Below are positions 1-9,366 of a stretch of DNA of 64,000 nucleotides, piece after piece. Where the stretch lies: assembly GCA_022843025.1 (NCBI GenBank), contig JALHOL010000004.1, positions 248,001 to 312,000 on the forward strand. Reading direction: 5' to 3'. A model generated the notes under the pieces. It searched no databases. It was not told where the DNA came from and was given only the letters and a program-made list of their open reading frames with translations. This DNA is from Paracoccaceae bacterium. Its GTDB lineage: Bacteria > Pseudomonadota > Alphaproteobacteria > Rhodobacterales > Rhodobacteraceae. Position 1 is the first letter of the stretch; every line of letters begins with the position of its first letter. The position numbers were made by a program, and so were the translations under genes.

Positions 1-520
1 CTTCTGCAACCTCGTCCCGCCACGTCGCGCCTTTTGGAAACAGGGCGATGCCCCCTGCCCCGAGATGACTTTGCGCAAAACCAAGTAGCACAGGGAAAGA
101 CGCCAAGGCGCGGGCAGACAGGACATCTGCGTTCTGTGGGGGTGTCGATTCGATTCGATTCGCAAGAATCGTTGGGTTGACGCCAAGGTCACGGCTGGCC
201 TGACGCAGGAAGGTGGCCTTGCGTTGATCCGCCTCTATCATCGTGATGGACAGGTGGGGACGCAGATCTGCGGCTAGGCAGGCGATAGCGAGACCGGGAA
301 AGCCGCCACCGCTGCCCATATCGACCCATTGCCGGGCCGTTGCCGGAGCAAGGTTGAAAAGCTGCGCGGAATCAAGGATGTGGCGATCCCAAGTCTTTTC
401 GACAGTGGATTTTGAGACGAGGTTGATCGCTGGATTCCACTTGGCCAGCAGCGTTTCAAGCCGTTCCAACCGATCCAGCGTTTCACGTGAAACACCGTCG
501 GGCAGTGCATTGACCGTCAT
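1..520 (-). CDS. rsmG: 16S rRNA (guanine-N7)-methyltransferase RsmG (3' end cut by window edge)
   Basis: RsmG methylates G527 of 16S rRNA using S-adenosylmethionine. About 173 N-terminal codons are visible, reading leftward off the window. The N-terminal helix region (…[12 protein letters not shown]…DRHILDS) and the SAM-binding glycine motif [10 protein letters not shown] are both typical of the family. The ATG at 518-520 overlaps the mnmG stop in an ATGA arrangement, so the two genes are translationally coupled. Codons 10-14 (V-S-R-E-T) are spelled by a perfect parS palindrome. In related bacteria parA and parB follow this gene, so they are expected beyond the left edge. Confidence 0.95.
   Translation of the reverse strand, partial: MTVNALPDGVSRETLDRLERLETLLAKWNPAINLVSKSTVEKTWDRHILDSAQLFNLAPATARQWVDMGSGGGFPGLAIACLAADLRPHLSITMIEADQRKATFLRQASRDLGVNPTILANRIESTPPQNADVLSARALASFPVLLGFAQSHLGAGGIALFPKGATWRDEVAE
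480..493. promoter_or_regulatory. parS centromere site 1 (inside rsmG)
   Basis: The 14-bp perfect palindrome GTTTCACGTGAAAC matches the ParB-binding parS consensus exactly. It lies inside the rsmG coding sequence near its 5' end and in frame encodes V-S-R-E-T. ParB loads here and spreads to organise origin segregation. Location about 5 kb from the proposed origin is usual for chromosomal parS. Confidence 0.93.
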
Positions 521-2382
521 GCGCTGGCCTTGTTGCGCTGCGCCTTGCGCAGATGGGCGAGGATAAGCGTCAGTGCGGCTGGCGTCATTCCCTCGATCCG
601 GCCAGCATGGGCGAGTGAGGGCGGGCGTTGGCGGGCGAGTTTGACGCCAAGTTCGTGAGAGAGCCCAGGCATTGCCGCGTAATCCAGATCGTCCGGGAGG
701 ACTGTTTCCTCCTCGCGCTGAAGAAGACGTGCGTCCTGTTCCTGACGGTGGAGGTATTGCGCATAAAGCGCGTCGATGGCGGTTTGTTCGCGGATCGACG
801 CGGGCATAGCGGCAAAGTCGGGAAAAAGCAGATCTACAGCGGGACGCGCTTCTTCACCAAAGGCAAGAAGATCATAGCCGCTGCGCCGCGCGCCATCCTG
901 GCTTACGGTGATTGCCGAACCCGCAAGATCCTTGGATGAGAGGCGCCGCGAATCGAGGATTGTGCGCGCTTGAGCGAGCAGCGCGGTCTTTTGTTCAAAG
1001 GCGCGCGCCCGGGGATCGCGCACGCAGCCAAGGGCAATGCCCATCGGCGTGAGGCGTTGATCGGCGTTGTCGGCGCGCAAAGCGAGGCGGAATTCCGCGC
1101 GGGACGTGAACATCCGATAGGGTTCGGTCACGCCCCGGCTAAGGAGATCGTCGATCATCACACCGATGTAACTGTCGGTCCGGGACAATGTGATCGGATC
1201 GCGATCCAATGCCCGTGCTGCCGCATTCAAACCGGCAACAAGGCCCTGTGCGGCTGCCTCTTCATAGCCAGTTGTCCCATTGATCTGGCCCGCGAAGTAC
1301 AAGCCGGGGCAATCGCGCAGTTCAAGCGTATGTCGCAAACAGCGAGGATCGAAATAGTCGTATTCGATCGCGTAACCGGGCTGGAGAATTGTAACGTTTT
1401 CAAGCCCCTGAATAGACCGGACATAGTCTTGCTGCACCTGAGCAGGGAGAGAGGTTGAGATACCATTGGGATAGACGGTGTCGTCGTCGAGCCCTTCAGG
1501 TTCAAGGAAAACCTGATGCGAGGTCTTGTCGGAAAAGCGCACGACCTTGTCTTCAATCGACGGGCAGTAGCGAGGACCTACGCCTTCGATATGGCCGCCA
1601 TACATTGCGGAGCGGTCAAGATTGGCGCGGACGATGTCATGCGTTTGTTCGTTCGTATGCGTGATGCCGCAGCTGATCTGGCGGGCTTCGGGTGCCGTGC
1701 TGAGGAAGGAAAACAGAACCGGGTCTTCATCGCCGGGCTGCATTTCCAGCCTGTCCCAGTCGATCGTCTTGCCCGACAGTCGCGGTGGTGTGCCGGTTTT
1801 CAGGCGCCCGCGCGGCAGGTCCATCTCAGCCAGCCGCATGGCAAGGGGAACCGCCGGGCGATCGCCCATCCGGCCACCGGGCTGTTGTTGATCGCCGATA
1901 TGGATCAAGCCGTTCAGGAATGTGCCCGCTGTCAGGATGACCGCCGCCGCATCAATCCGGCTGCCATCCTGAAGAATGACGCCCGTCACTTGCCCGGTGC
2001 TGCGGATCAGATCGATGACTTCCCCTTCGACAACTTGGAGCAGCGGTTCTGCGGACAGTAGGCGCTGCATGGCTTGCCGATAACGCTTGCGGTCGGCTTG
2101 TGCGCGGGGGCCCTGCACTGCGGGGCCTTTCCGGCGGTTCAGCAGCCGGAACTGGATGCCCGCGCTATCTGCCGCGCGCGCCATGACACCATCCAATGCA
2201 TCAATCTCACGCACCAGATGGCCTTTACCCAAGCCACCAATCGCAGGGTTGCAGGACATGACCCCGATCGCATCCGCGCGCAGCGTGACCAGGGCGGTCC
2301 GTGCCCCCATGCGCGCGGCCGCAGCGGCCGCTTCCGATCCGGCATGGCCGCCGCCGATGACGATGACATCAAACTGTTTCAC
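517..2382 (-). CDS. mnmG: tRNA uridine-5-carboxymethylaminomethyl modification enzyme MnmG (GidA)
   Basis: MnmG is the FAD-dependent partner of MnmE, installing (carboxymethyl)aminomethyl groups on U34 of certain tRNAs. The 621-residue length is normal. The FAD Rossmann motif G-G-G-H-A-G lies at residues 10-15, the conserved cysteine of SCNPAIGG at residue 44, and the second FAD-site motif [14 protein letters not shown] further on. The start is GTG at 2380-2382, which falls inside a parS palindrome. It sits 11 bp downstream of mnmE and overlaps rsmG by 4 bp, so mnmE-mnmG-rsmG form one operon. Confidence 0.97.
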   Translation of the reverse strand: MKQFDVIVIGGGHAGSEAAAAAARMGARTALVTLRADAIGVMSCNPAIGGLGKGHLVREIDALDGVMARAADSAGIQFRLLNRRKGPAVQGPRAQADRKRYRQAMQRLLSAEPLLQVVEGEVIDLIRSTGQVTGVILQDGSRIDAAAVILTAGTFLNGLIHIGDQQQPGGRMGDRPAVPLAMRLAEMDLPRGRLKTGTPPRLSGKTIDWDRLEMQPGDEDPVLFSFLSTAPEARQISCGITHTNEQTHDIVRANLDRSAMYGGHIEGVGPRYCPSIEDKVVRFSDKTSHQVFLEPEGLDDDTVYPNGISTSLPAQVQQDYVRSIQGLENVTILQPGYAIEYDYFDPRCLRHTLELRDCPGLYFAGQINGTTGYEEAAAQGLVAGLNAAARALDRDPITLSRTDSYIGVMIDDLLSRGVTEPYRMFTSRAEFRLALRADNADQRLTPMGIALGCVRDPRARAFEQKTALLAQARTILDSRRLSSKDLAGSAITVSQDGARRSGYDLLAFGEEARPAVDLLFPDFAAMPASIREQTAIDALYAQYLHRQEQDARLLQREEETVLPDDLDYAAMPGLSHELGVKLARQRPPSLAHAGRIEGMTPAALTLILAHLRKAQRNKASA

Positions 2383-2389
2383 GTGAAAC
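2376..2389. promoter_or_regulatory. parS centromere site 2 (over the mnmG start codon)
   Basis: A second exact GTTTCACGTGAAAC palindrome spans the 11-bp mnmE-mnmG gap and the GTG start codon of mnmG. It matches the ParB consensus at every position. Together with the copy in rsmG it forms a parS pair 1.9 kb apart on the left side of the proposed origin. Confidence 0.93.
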
Positions 2390-2393
2390 GTCC

Positions 2394-3668
2394 TTACTTT
2401 CCGATACAGAAGCTGGAGAAAATCTCATCCAGCAGATTTTCCACATCCACCCTGCCGACCAGAGCTTCGAGGGCGCGGATGGCGATGCGCAGGTCCGCAG
2501 CCGCAAGCTCTGCCCGCGCTGCGCCCTTCTCTATCTCAACCCGCGCCGATTCCATAGCCCCGATCGCCCGTTCAATGGCCAGTCGATGCCGCTCACGCGT
2601 AACAAGCCCGGCACCGGCGCTGCGGGCCAGAAGCCGTTCACCGATGGCTGCAATCAGTTCCGGCACGCCCTGCCCCGTCTTGCCGGACACGCCCTTGCCC
2701 GTGACATCTGCCTTGCCAGGCAGCGTAATGTCGTCGGGCATCGGCATGATCCCCGGAACATCCTCACCGCTTTCCAGAAAGACCCGCAGGTCCGCGGACT
2801 TTGCCCGCTCCAGCGCGCGTTCGATGCCGATCTGTTCAACAGGGTCTGCCGTTTTGCGCAGTCCGGCCGTGTCCAGCAAGGTAACGGCTAGCCCCCCGAT
2901 ATCCATGCGCACTTCGATGACATCGCGCGTGGTTCCGGCGAATTCTGACGTGATCGCCGCATCGCGACCAGCCAAAGCATTTAAAAGCGTCGATTTCCCC
3001 GCATTTGGCGCACCCACGATCGCAACTTCGAACCCGTCACGAATCCGCTCTGCCGCATGTGACCCGGCAACTTCGCGCCGGAGATCCACCAGCACATCAT
3101 GTGTCAGGTCCATGACTTCAGGTGTTACATCCACCGGCACATCTTCATCGGCGAAATCGATTGTCGCTTCGATCAGCGCGGCTGCACGGATCAGCTTTCT
3201 GCGCCATTCCTCTGCCCGCCGGCCAATGGCTCCGGACAGAACCCGCAGCGCCTGCCGCCGCTGCGCCTCTGTCTCGGCGTCGATAAGGTCTGCCAGACCC
3301 TCGACCTGCGCCAGATCCAGCCGCCCGTTTTCCAGCGCCCGCCGGGTAAACTCACCCTGTTCAGCCAAGCGCAACCCGGGTATACCGGACAGGACGCGCA
3401 TCACCGATTGCACCACAGCAAGCGACCCGTGCAGGTGCAGTTCTACCGATGGCTCACCCGTAAAACTTTCCCCGTGCGGAAAGACGACAACAAGGGCCTG
3501 ATCCAGCTCTACCCCGTTCCAGACAAGCCGCCGCAAGGAGGCGCGCCGCGCCGGGGGAAGGTCACCGCACAGCATCACCGCCGCGTCATGCGCCGCCGGG
3601 CCGGACAGGCGCAACACCGCCACCCCGGCCTTGCCGCGCGCGCTGGCCAAGGCATAGATCGTATCCAT
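2394..3668 (-). CDS. mnmE: tRNA modification GTPase MnmE (TrmE)
   Basis: MnmE is the GTPase half of the MnmE-MnmG tRNA U34 modification complex. The 424-residue chain has the folate-binding N-terminal domain, the helical domain, an inserted G domain with P-loop GAPNAGKST (219-227) and G3 motif DTAGLRKT, and the invariant C-terminal tail C-I-G-K with the catalytic cysteine at 421. It is shorter than the roughly 450 residues of gamma-proteobacterial MnmE. The G4 motif, normally N/T-K-x-D, appears to read G-K-A-D. The gene lies 28 bp downstream of rho on the same strand. Confidence 0.96.
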   Translation of the reverse strand: MDTIYALASARGKAGVAVLRLSGPAAHDAAVMLCGDLPPARRASLRRLVWNGVELDQALVVVFPHGESFTGEPSVELHLHGSLAVVQSVMRVLSGIPGLRLAEQGEFTRRALENGRLDLAQVEGLADLIDAETEAQRRQALRVLSGAIGRRAEEWRRKLIRAAALIEATIDFADEDVPVDVTPEVMDLTHDVLVDLRREVAGSHAAERIRDGFEVAIVGAPNAGKSTLLNALAGRDAAITSEFAGTTRDVIEVRMDIGGLAVTLLDTAGLRKTADPVEQIGIERALERAKSADLRVFLESGEDVPGIMPMPDDITLPGKADVTGKGVSGKTGQGVPELIAAIGERLLARSAGAGLVTRERHRLAIERAIGAMESARVEIEKGAARAELAAADLRIAIRALEALVGRVDVENLLDEIFSSFCIGK

Positions 3669-3696
3669 TAGGATATAACCCTTTGATTCAGAACAC

Positions 3697-4968
3697 TTAT
3701 GTGTTCATGGAATCGAAGAACTCCGAATTCGACTTTGTCTGTTTCAGCTTGGTCAGCAGGAATTCGATCGCGTCCGTCGTGCCCATCGGGTTCAGGATGC
3801 GGCGCAGGACATAGGTCTTTTGCAGATCGACCTTGTCGACCAAAAGATCCTCTTTCCGCGTGCCGGATTTCAGAATGTCGATGGCCGGGAACACGCGCTT
3901 GTCGGCGACCTTGCGGTCCAGCACGATTTCCGAGTTGCCGGTGCCCTTGAATTCTTCGAAAATCACTTCGTCCATCCGGCTGCCGGTATCGATCAGCGCG
4001 GTGGCGATGATGGTCAACGACCCGCCTTCTTCGATGTTCCGGGCCGCGCCAAAGAACCGCTTGGGTCTTTGCAGGGCGTTCGCATCCACACCACCGGTCA
4101 ACACTTTGCCCGAGGACGGAACGACGGTGTTGAACGCCCGGCCAAGGCGGGTGATAGAGTCGAGCAGGATCACGACGTCGCGCTTGTGTTCCACAAGCCG
4201 CTTGGCCTTTTCGATCACCATTTCGGCCACGGCCACATGGCGCGTTGCCGGTTCGTCAAAGGTTGACGACACGACCTCGCCCTTCACCGATCTTTGCATA
4301 TCTGTCACTTCTTCCGGGCGTTCGTCGATCAGCAGGACGATCAGGTAAATCTCTGGGTGGTTCGTCGCGATGCTGTGGGCGATGTTCTGCAACAAAACCG
4401 TCTTACCCGTCCGCGGCGGGGCAACGATCAGCGCCCGCTGGCCTTTGCCGATGGGGCAGACCAGATCGATGATCCGGGCCGAGCGGTCTTTGATCGTTGG
4501 ATCCTCAATCTCCATCTTCAGCCGCTCATCGGGGTACAGCGGCGTCAGGTTGTCGAAATGCACCTTATGACGGGCGCGTTCGGGATCATCGAAGTTGATC
4601 TTGGTGGCCTTCACCAGGCTGAAATACCGCTCATTCTCACGCGGGGCCTGGATCACGCCTTCGATGGAATCCCCTGTCCGCAGCGAAAACTGGCGGATCA
4701 TTTCGGGGCTGACATAGATATCATCCGGACCGGGCAGATAGTTGGCCGAAGGGCTGCGCAAGAAGCCGAAACCATCTTGCAGCACTTCCAGAACGCCATC
4801 GCCGCCGATCTCGAACCCTTCTTCGGCATGTTCCTTCAGGATCTGGAACATCATCTCGCCCTTCCGCATGGAGGGGGCGTTTTCTATTTCCCACTCCTCG
4901 GCCATGGCCAGAAGATCGGCAGGTGTCTTGGCCTTGAGGTCGGAAAGGTTCAGGCGTTCGGTCGTCAT
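3697..4968 (-). CDS. rho: Transcription termination factor Rho
   Basis: Rho is the hexameric RNA-dependent ATPase that terminates transcription. The chosen ATG at 4968 gives 423 residues starting [11 protein letters not shown], the usual length; an in-frame extension to 5088 has no family resemblance. Visible parts are the N-terminal Rho domain, RNA-binding motif DGFGFLR (65-71), Walker A APPRTGKT (183-190), Walker B with [13 protein letters not shown], and the C-terminal FFDSMNT. The leader contains a perfect 16-bp palindrome, which may matter because rho genes are commonly autoregulated. It probably heads the rho-mnmE-mnmG-rsmG transcript. Confidence 0.97.
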   Translation of the reverse strand: MTTERLNLSDLKAKTPADLLAMAEEWEIENAPSMRKGEMMFQILKEHAEEGFEIGGDGVLEVLQDGFGFLRSPSANYLPGPDDIYVSPEMIRQFSLRTGDSIEGVIQAPRENERYFSLVKATKINFDDPERARHKVHFDNLTPLYPDERLKMEIEDPTIKDRSARIIDLVCPIGKGQRALIVAPPRTGKTVLLQNIAHSIATNHPEIYLIVLLIDERPEEVTDMQRSVKGEVVSSTFDEPATRHVAVAEMVIEKAKRLVEHKRDVVILLDSITRLGRAFNTVVPSSGKVLTGGVDANALQRPKRFFGAARNIEEGGSLTIIATALIDTGSRMDEVIFEEFKGTGNSEIVLDRKVADKRVFPAIDILKSGTRKEDLLVDKVDLQKTYVLRRILNPMGTTDAIEFLLTKLKQTKSNSEFFDSMNT

Positions 4969-4989
4969 GTGCGGATATGTCCTGAGGCG

Positions 4990-5005
4990 CCGTGCAGCTG
5001 CACGG
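4990..5005. promoter_or_regulatory. 16-bp palindrome in the rho leader
   Basis: CCGTGCAGCTGCACGG is a perfect palindrome centred 29 bp upstream of the rho start codon. It can fold as a hairpin with a 5-bp GC-rich stem and 6-nt loop in the mRNA, or act as a dimeric protein operator. No function is known to me; it is recorded because of its symmetry and position. Confidence 0.4.
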
Positions 5006-5119
5006 GTTCGCCAGTATGGAAACGGGAAATGCGGTGGGCCGGACGGCCCTGCACCGTCGCACTTAAGCGGCGATGGCCTGAAAGTCAATCTTGCAGCAAG
5101 AACAGGTCCTGCTTGGCGG

Positions 5120-5569
5120 TCAGAACTTCACGATCACCGAAAAGACGATCACCAGCATCAGCAACGTCGGAACCTCGTTCATCATGCGGTACTGCCGCCC
5201 GGTCACGGTGTTTACACCTGCGATGAAATCCTTTCGGCGCAGTCCAAGCCACATGTGAAACCATGTCATTCCTAGAACGGAAACCGCCTTCAGCCAGGGC
5301 CAGATTTCTGACCACGCTACGATGCCCGGTGTGAATACCAGCGCCAGGCCGAAGATCCAGGTGGCGATCATCGCCGGGTTCATGATCGCTTTCAAAAGCC
5401 GCCGTTCCATCGTCTGGAACAGCGTATCCGTCGGGTTGCCCGATCCCACAACCTCGACATGATAGACGAACAGACGTGGCAAGTAGAACAGCCCGGCCAT
5501 CCAGGCGATCACCGAAACCACATGCAACGATTTGATCCAAGGATACCAGTTCGCCAGAAAATCGCCCAT
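5120..5569 (-). CDS. hemJ: Protoporphyrinogen IX oxidase HemJ
   Basis: HemJ is the membrane-bound protoporphyrinogen IX oxidase used by many alphaproteobacteria instead of HemG/HemY-type oxidases, feeding heme and, where present, bacteriochlorophyll synthesis. Starting at ATG 5569 gives 149 residues (MGDFLANWY…), the normal size. Four hydrophobic segments and the conserved histidine and arginine of [19 protein letters not shown] and FVYHVE are visible, plus [13 protein letters not shown]. It is the first gene left of the putative origin, a slot occupied by hemE in Caulobacter and rhizobia. Confidence 0.92.
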   Translation of the reverse strand: MGDFLANWYPWIKSLHVVSVIAWMAGLFYLPRLFVYHVEVVGSGNPTDTLFQTMERRLLKAIMNPAMIATWIFGLALVFTPGIVAWSEIWPWLKAVSVLGMTWFHMWLGLRRKDFIAGVNTVTGRQYRMMNEVPTLLMLVIVFSVIVKF

Positions 5570-6000
5570 CGTTTCACCCGTGCTTCGGTCTTTACCTCTT
5601 CTTCTTATCAATAAGGAATCTAAGAGAGAATGATGATGCAGGCCCTGTGGACAACGGAATTCACGCTGTCATCCCTGCTTTCTTCCACAGGGCGCAGGCT
5701 GTGGATGGATCAGGGAAAACGCTTCATTCAGAACGGCGATTTGAAATAAATTGAATATAAACAATAAATTATGAAAAATCTCCTTGCTGAATTGTCCACA
5801 GGCGGTTGGTCGGCATTGCACCGCTTTCCCGCCCATCCCCAGCCTTTGGAAATTCAAACCCACAGGTGGACAAATCGCCCCATCTGCCCGAACTATCCCC
5901 CGGCGTGATGTGGCCGGGCGTTCGTGTCGAAACTGGCCACAATCGCGCAGCCGGAACAAAAAGAGACTGTCCACAGCTTCACCCCCAAGGACCGATCATC
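5570..6000. other. Putative chromosomal replication origin (oriC)
   Basis: This 431-bp non-coding gap separates divergent gene sets. DnaA-box-like 9-mers occur at 5646-5654 (TGTGGACAA), 5792-5800 (TTGTCCACA), 5865-5873 (GGTGGACAA) and 5967-5975 (CTGTCCACA), with weaker ones at 5681-5689 and 5700-5708. An A+T-rich tract at about 5738-5782 stands out sharply from the GC-rich surroundings and would serve as the unwinding element. Flanking genes run away from it on both sides, and two parS sites lie within 5.5 kb. In several alphaproteobacteria the mapped origin lies beside hem and maf-type genes near parAB. Function is inferred, not proven. Confidence 0.82.
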
Positions 6001-6597
6001 ATGCCCCGACTGATCCTGGCCTCTGCCTCGCCCATCCGCCGCCAGCTTTTGGCACAGGCCGGGGTGCAGGCAGAGGCGATACCCGCGCGGATCGACGAAG
6101 ATCAGGTCCGCGCCGCGCTGGAGGCGGAGGGGGCGAAGCCGCGCGATGTGGCGGATGCGCTGGCCGAGATGAAAGCCCGCAAGCTGGCCGAACGTCATCT
6201 TGATGCAGTGGTGATCGGCTGCGATCAGGTGTTGGAGTTCGAAGGTCAGGTTTGGGGCAAGGCGGGAACGCCTGATGCAGCGCGGGCACAGTTGATGGCG
6301 CTGCGTGGCAAAAGTCACAGGCTGATCTCGGCGGTCGTGTTATATGAGCAGGCAAAGCCCGTCTGGCGGCATGTGGGGGAGGTCAGGCTGACGATGCGTG
6401 TGTTTTCGGACGAGTATCTTGAAGGGTATCTGGAGCGAAACTGGGACGAGGTCCGCCATTCGGTGGGCTGCTACCAACTGGAAGCGGAAGGTCTGCGCCT
6501 TTTCTCCGATGTGCAGGGCGATTATTTCACCGTTCTTGGCCTGCCGCTTCTTCCGCTTTTGAACCATCTTGGACAGCGGGGTTTCATTCCGGCATGA
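6001..6597 (+). CDS. maf: Maf-family nucleotide pyrophosphatase
   Basis: Maf proteins are house-cleaning nucleoside triphosphate pyrophosphatases acting on dTTP/UTP or modified nucleotides. The start at ATG 6001, with AAGGA about 10 nt upstream, gives 198 residues beginning [17 protein letters not shown], the canonical Maf N-terminus with S-A-S-x-x-R. The family motif with the catalytic aspartate is seen as [13 protein letters not shown] longer in-frame reading back to 5806 would run through the origin region and is rejected. The stop overlaps the aroE start (ATGA), and the gene opens a rightward operon maf-aroE-coaE-dnaQ. Confidence 0.9.
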   Translation: MPRLILASASPIRRQLLAQAGVQAEAIPARIDEDQVRAALEAEGAKPRDVADALAEMKARKLAERHLDAVVIGCDQVLEFEGQVWGKAGTPDAARAQLMALRGKSHRLISAVVLYEQAKPVWRHVGEVRLTMRVFSDEYLEGYLERNWDEVRHSVGCYQLEAEGLRLFSDVQGDYFTVLGLPLLPLLNHLGQRGFIPA

Positions 6598-7433
6598 CCG
6601 ACCATCCCCGCATCCCGCTTGCCGCTGTCATCGGATCGCCCATAGCGCATAGCCGGTCACCTGCCCTGCATGGCTATTGGCTGAAACGCTATGGAATCAA
6701 GGGATTCTATATCCCGATGGATGTGGCGCAGGCCGATCTTGCCACAGTGCTGCGCACGCTGCCCAAAATGGGGTTTGTCGGCGCGAATGTGACGATCCCG
6801 CACAAGGAGGCGATCCTTCAGATTGCGGATGTGATCTCGGATCGTGCCGCGCTGATCGGGGCGGCGAATACGCTGATCTTTCGCAAGGACGGGAAGATTC
6901 AGGCCGACAATACGGATGGTGCGGGGTTCATCGCCAATCTGCGCCAGAACGCGCCACACTGGGTGCCGTCCAGCGGCCCGGCGGCCGTGTTCGGTGCGGG
7001 CGGTGCCGCGCGCGCAGTGATCGCGGCACTGATCGAAGTGGGCGTGCCGGAAATTCGCCTTGCCAACCGGACCCGTGCCCGTGCGGATGCGCTGCGGTCG
7101 GATTTCGGGGCCAAGGTGCATGTGCAGGAATGGGTGCAGGCCGACGCCATGATCGACGGCGCGGCCACGGTTGTGAACACCACATCGCTGGGCATGACGG
7201 GCAAACCCGATCTGGTTTTGCCATTGGGGTCGCTGTCGCCGCAGGCTTTGGTGACCGATCTGGTCTATACCCCGCTGAAGACCCAGTTCCTGATCGAAGC
7301 TGAGGAGCGCGGCGCCACGGTGGTGGATGGTCTGGGTATGTTGCTGCATCAGGCCGCGCCCGGATTTGAACGCTGGTTCGGCCAGCGCCCCGAGGTGGAT
7401 GAGGCGACGCGCGCCGCGGTGATGGCGGCATGA
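6594..7433 (+). CDS. aroE: Shikimate dehydrogenase AroE
   Basis: AroE reduces 3-dehydroshikimate to shikimate with NADPH in aromatic amino acid biosynthesis. The 279-residue protein shows the shikimate-binding serines of SRSPALH (20, 22), the catalytic lysine of TIPHK (71), N92 and D108 of NTDGAGF, and the nucleotide-binding GAGGAARAV loop. It overlaps maf by 4 bp at its start and coaE by 4 bp at its end, so translation of the three is probably coupled. Confidence 0.95.
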   Translation: MTDHPRIPLAAVIGSPIAHSRSPALHGYWLKRYGIKGFYIPMDVAQADLATVLRTLPKMGFVGANVTIPHKEAILQIADVISDRAALIGAANTLIFRKDGKIQADNTDGAGFIANLRQNAPHWVPSSGPAAVFGAGGAARAVIAALIEVGVPEIRLANRTRARADALRSDFGAKVHVQEWVQADAMIDGAATVVNTTSLGMTGKPDLVLPLGSLSPQALVTDLVYTPLKTQFLIEAEERGATVVDGLGMLLHQAAPGFERWFGQRPEVDEATRAAVMAA

Positions 7434-8023
7434 GGCCGTTTCGTCTTGGCCTGACCGGGTCTATCGGCATGGGCAAATCGACCACCGCAGCGATGTTCTT
7501 GGAAGAAGGCATTCCCGTCTGGGATGCAGATGCCGCGGTACATCGGCTCTATGCGCCCGGCGGGGCGGCGGTCGCGCCTTTGGCGGCACTTTGCCCGGCG
7601 GCACTGCGCGACGGCGGGATCGACCGTGCTGCGCTGAAGGACTGGATCGCCACCGACGCATCTGCGCTGGCGCGGATCGAGGCAGTGGTGCATCCCCTGG
7701 TGGCGGCGGACAGGGCGGTGTTTCTGGACGGGACCAGTTCAGACATCGTGGTGCTGGATATTCCCCTGCTGTTTGAGAAGGGATCCGAGGCCGAGATGGA
7801 CGCAACCCTGCTGGTCACCGCCCCGCCCGAGGTGCAGCGCGCCCGGGTGATGGCCCGCCCCGGCATGACCGAGGCGCAGTTCGCCACAATTCTCGCCCGA
7901 CAGATGCCCGATGCTGACAAACGCGCGCGGGCGACGCATATCATTGAAACCCTAAGCGTCGATGCGGCCCGCGCCGCTGTGCGCGCGTTGATTGCCCATA
8001 TACGGAAAACCCACCATGCGTGA
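7430..8023 (+). CDS. coaE: Dephospho-CoA kinase CoaE
   Basis: CoaE phosphorylates dephospho-CoA, the last step of coenzyme A synthesis. The 197-residue length fits. The P-loop GSIGMGKST lies at residues 10-18, and the conserved segments [19 protein letters not shown] and the R-x-x-x-R lid region ([10 protein letters not shown]) are present. Its 3' end overlaps dnaQ by 8 bp. The order maf-aroE-coaE-dnaQ is conserved next to the origin across alphaproteobacteria. Confidence 0.94.
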   Translation: MRPFRLGLTGSIGMGKSTTAAMFLEEGIPVWDADAAVHRLYAPGGAAVAPLAALCPAALRDGGIDRAALKDWIATDASALARIEAVVHPLVAADRAVFLDGTSSDIVVLDIPLLFEKGSEAEMDATLLVTAPPEVQRARVMARPGMTEAQFATILARQMPDADKRARATHIIETLSVDAARAAVRALIAHIRKTHHA

Positions 8024-8720
8024 GATCGTTCTGGACACCGAAACCACCGGTTTTGAACCGACCGAGGGCCACCGCATCGTGGAGATCGGGGCGGTGGAGT
8101 TGTTCAATCACCTGCCCACGGGTCGCACCTATCACCAATACATCAACCCCGAACGCGGCATGCCGAAAGAAGCGTTTGAGGTGCATGGTCTGGGCGATGA
8201 TTTCCTGCGTGACAAACCGGTGTTCAAGGCGGTGGGTCAGGCGTTTCTTGATTTCATCGGCGATGCGAAACTGGTCATCCACAACGCCGCCTTTGACATG
8301 AAGTTTCTGAATGCCGAACTGGAATGGGCGGGCCTGCCCGGCCTGCCCAATGACCGTGCGGTGGATACGCTGATGATCGCGCGCAAGCGGTTTCCGGGAT
8401 CGCCCGCCTCGCTTGATGCGCTGTGCCGCCGGTTCGGGGTGGATAATTCGGCGCGGGAAAAGCACGGGGCGCTGCTGGACAGCGAAATTCTGGCCGAGGT
8501 CTATCTTGAACTGGTGGGCGGGCGGCAGCCGGATTTTGGGCTGTCGGCAGCATCCAACAATCAGCCAGCCGGCCAGCAACGGACCGGCGCAGATGATGTG
8601 TGGCGTCCCCGCCCTCGCCCTGCCCCATTGCCGCCCCGGATCAGTGAAGACGAGGCCGCCCGACATGCGGCTTTTGTCGCCAAGCTGGGCGATGGGGCGA
8701 TATGGAAAAAGCGCGCCTGA
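8016..8720 (+). CDS. dnaQ: DNA polymerase III epsilon subunit (proofreading exonuclease)
   Basis: DnaQ supplies 3'-5' proofreading to the replicative polymerase. From ATG 8016 the protein has 234 residues beginning [12 protein letters not shown]. ExoI acidic residues are D7 and E9, ExoII is seen as [14 protein letters not shown], and ExoIII as the H-x4-D of HGALLD, the DEDDh arrangement. The C-terminal tail after about residue 180 is the expected alpha-subunit-binding linker. A start 24 nt upstream is possible but extends without family similarity. A strong bidirectional terminator follows. Confidence 0.94.
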   Translation: MREIVLDTETTGFEPTEGHRIVEIGAVELFNHLPTGRTYHQYINPERGMPKEAFEVHGLGDDFLRDKPVFKAVGQAFLDFIGDAKLVIHNAAFDMKFLNAELEWAGLPGLPNDRAVDTLMIARKRFPGSPASLDALCRRFGVDNSAREKHGALLDSEILAEVYLELVGGRQPDFGLSAASNNQPAGQQRTGADDVWRPRPRPAPLPPRISEDEAARHAAFVAKLGDGAIWKKRA

Positions 8721-8733
8721 GGGGCGCGCTTTT
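8707..8733. terminator. Bidirectional Rho-independent terminator between dnaQ and secB
   Basis: A perfect 11-bp stem (AAAAGCGCGCC / GGCGCGCTTTT) with a 5-nt loop overlaps the dnaQ stop codon. Its A tract on one side and T tract on the other let it work for both convergent genes. Confidence 0.88.
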
Positions 8734-8753
8734 CCGGACAATTCAGGATCAGA

Positions 8754-9281
8754 TCAGTTGATCGGAGTGGCCGATGCCTGTGCGGCCTGCGCTGCCTGAG
8801 CGCGGCGAGCAAGCTCTTGCCGGTAGAGCGTCACGAAATCGACCGTGTCGATGTTCAGCGGCGGGAAGCCACCATCGCGCGTCACGTCGGAAATGATGCG
8901 GCGCACAAAGGGGAACACCAGACGCGGGCATTCGATCAGCAGGAAGGGGTGAAGCTGTTCTTCCGGCACACCTTCAACATGGAAGATCGCGCCATATTCG
9001 ACTTCAAGCAGGAACAGGGTTTCGCCGTTCGTCTTGTTCTTTGACGTGCAGCGATATTTCGAGATCACGTCATACTGGTGGTCGGCCGGGCGCTTGCGGG
9101 CGTCCAGGCTGACGGCGACCTGGATATCGGGCTGCACATCGGCGCCCGAGATGCCCTTTTTGGCCACCATGTTTTCAAACGACATGTCGCGGATGAACTG
9201 CGCCAGAACCTGCATCCGGACTTGCGGCTGTGCGGCGTCAGTCGCGGCTTCGGGTTTCGGGGCGGTGGTTTCGTCGGCCAT
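8754..9281 (-). CDS. secB: Protein-export chaperone SecB
   Basis: SecB is the tetrameric cytosolic chaperone that keeps preproteins unfolded and hands them to SecA. The ATG at 9281 has GAGGAG 8 nt upstream and gives 175 residues (MADETTAPKPEA…); a GTG 9 nt earlier lacks room for that ribosome site. The conserved core includes VLAQFIRDMSFEN, VEYGAIFHVEG and LLIECPRLVFPFVR, followed by the GGFPPL strand. It is convergent with dnaQ. Confidence 0.95.
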   Translation of the reverse strand: MADETTAPKPEAATDAAQPQVRMQVLAQFIRDMSFENMVAKKGISGADVQPDIQVAVSLDARKRPADHQYDVISKYRCTSKNKTNGETLFLLEVEYGAIFHVEGVPEEQLHPFLLIECPRLVFPFVRRIISDVTRDGGFPPLNIDTVDFVTLYRQELARRAQAAQAAQASATPIN

Positions 9282-9366
9282 TCCTGTCACTCCTCGTCAA
9301 TCCTTGGGGGCGTCCTGGGGTTGGCCCCGGGGTTGACGGCGTTCCTAGCAGGAAGGTGGCGCTGCC

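Noticed and set aside
4969-5088. N-terminal extension of Rho
   Set aside because: The normal Rho N-terminus starts at the ATG at 4968; the extension covers the leader with the palindrome and lacks Rho similarity.
5806-6000. N-terminal extension of Maf through the origin region
   Set aside because: Maf proteins begin at the ILASASP motif; the extension has no family similarity and covers DnaA-box-like sequences.
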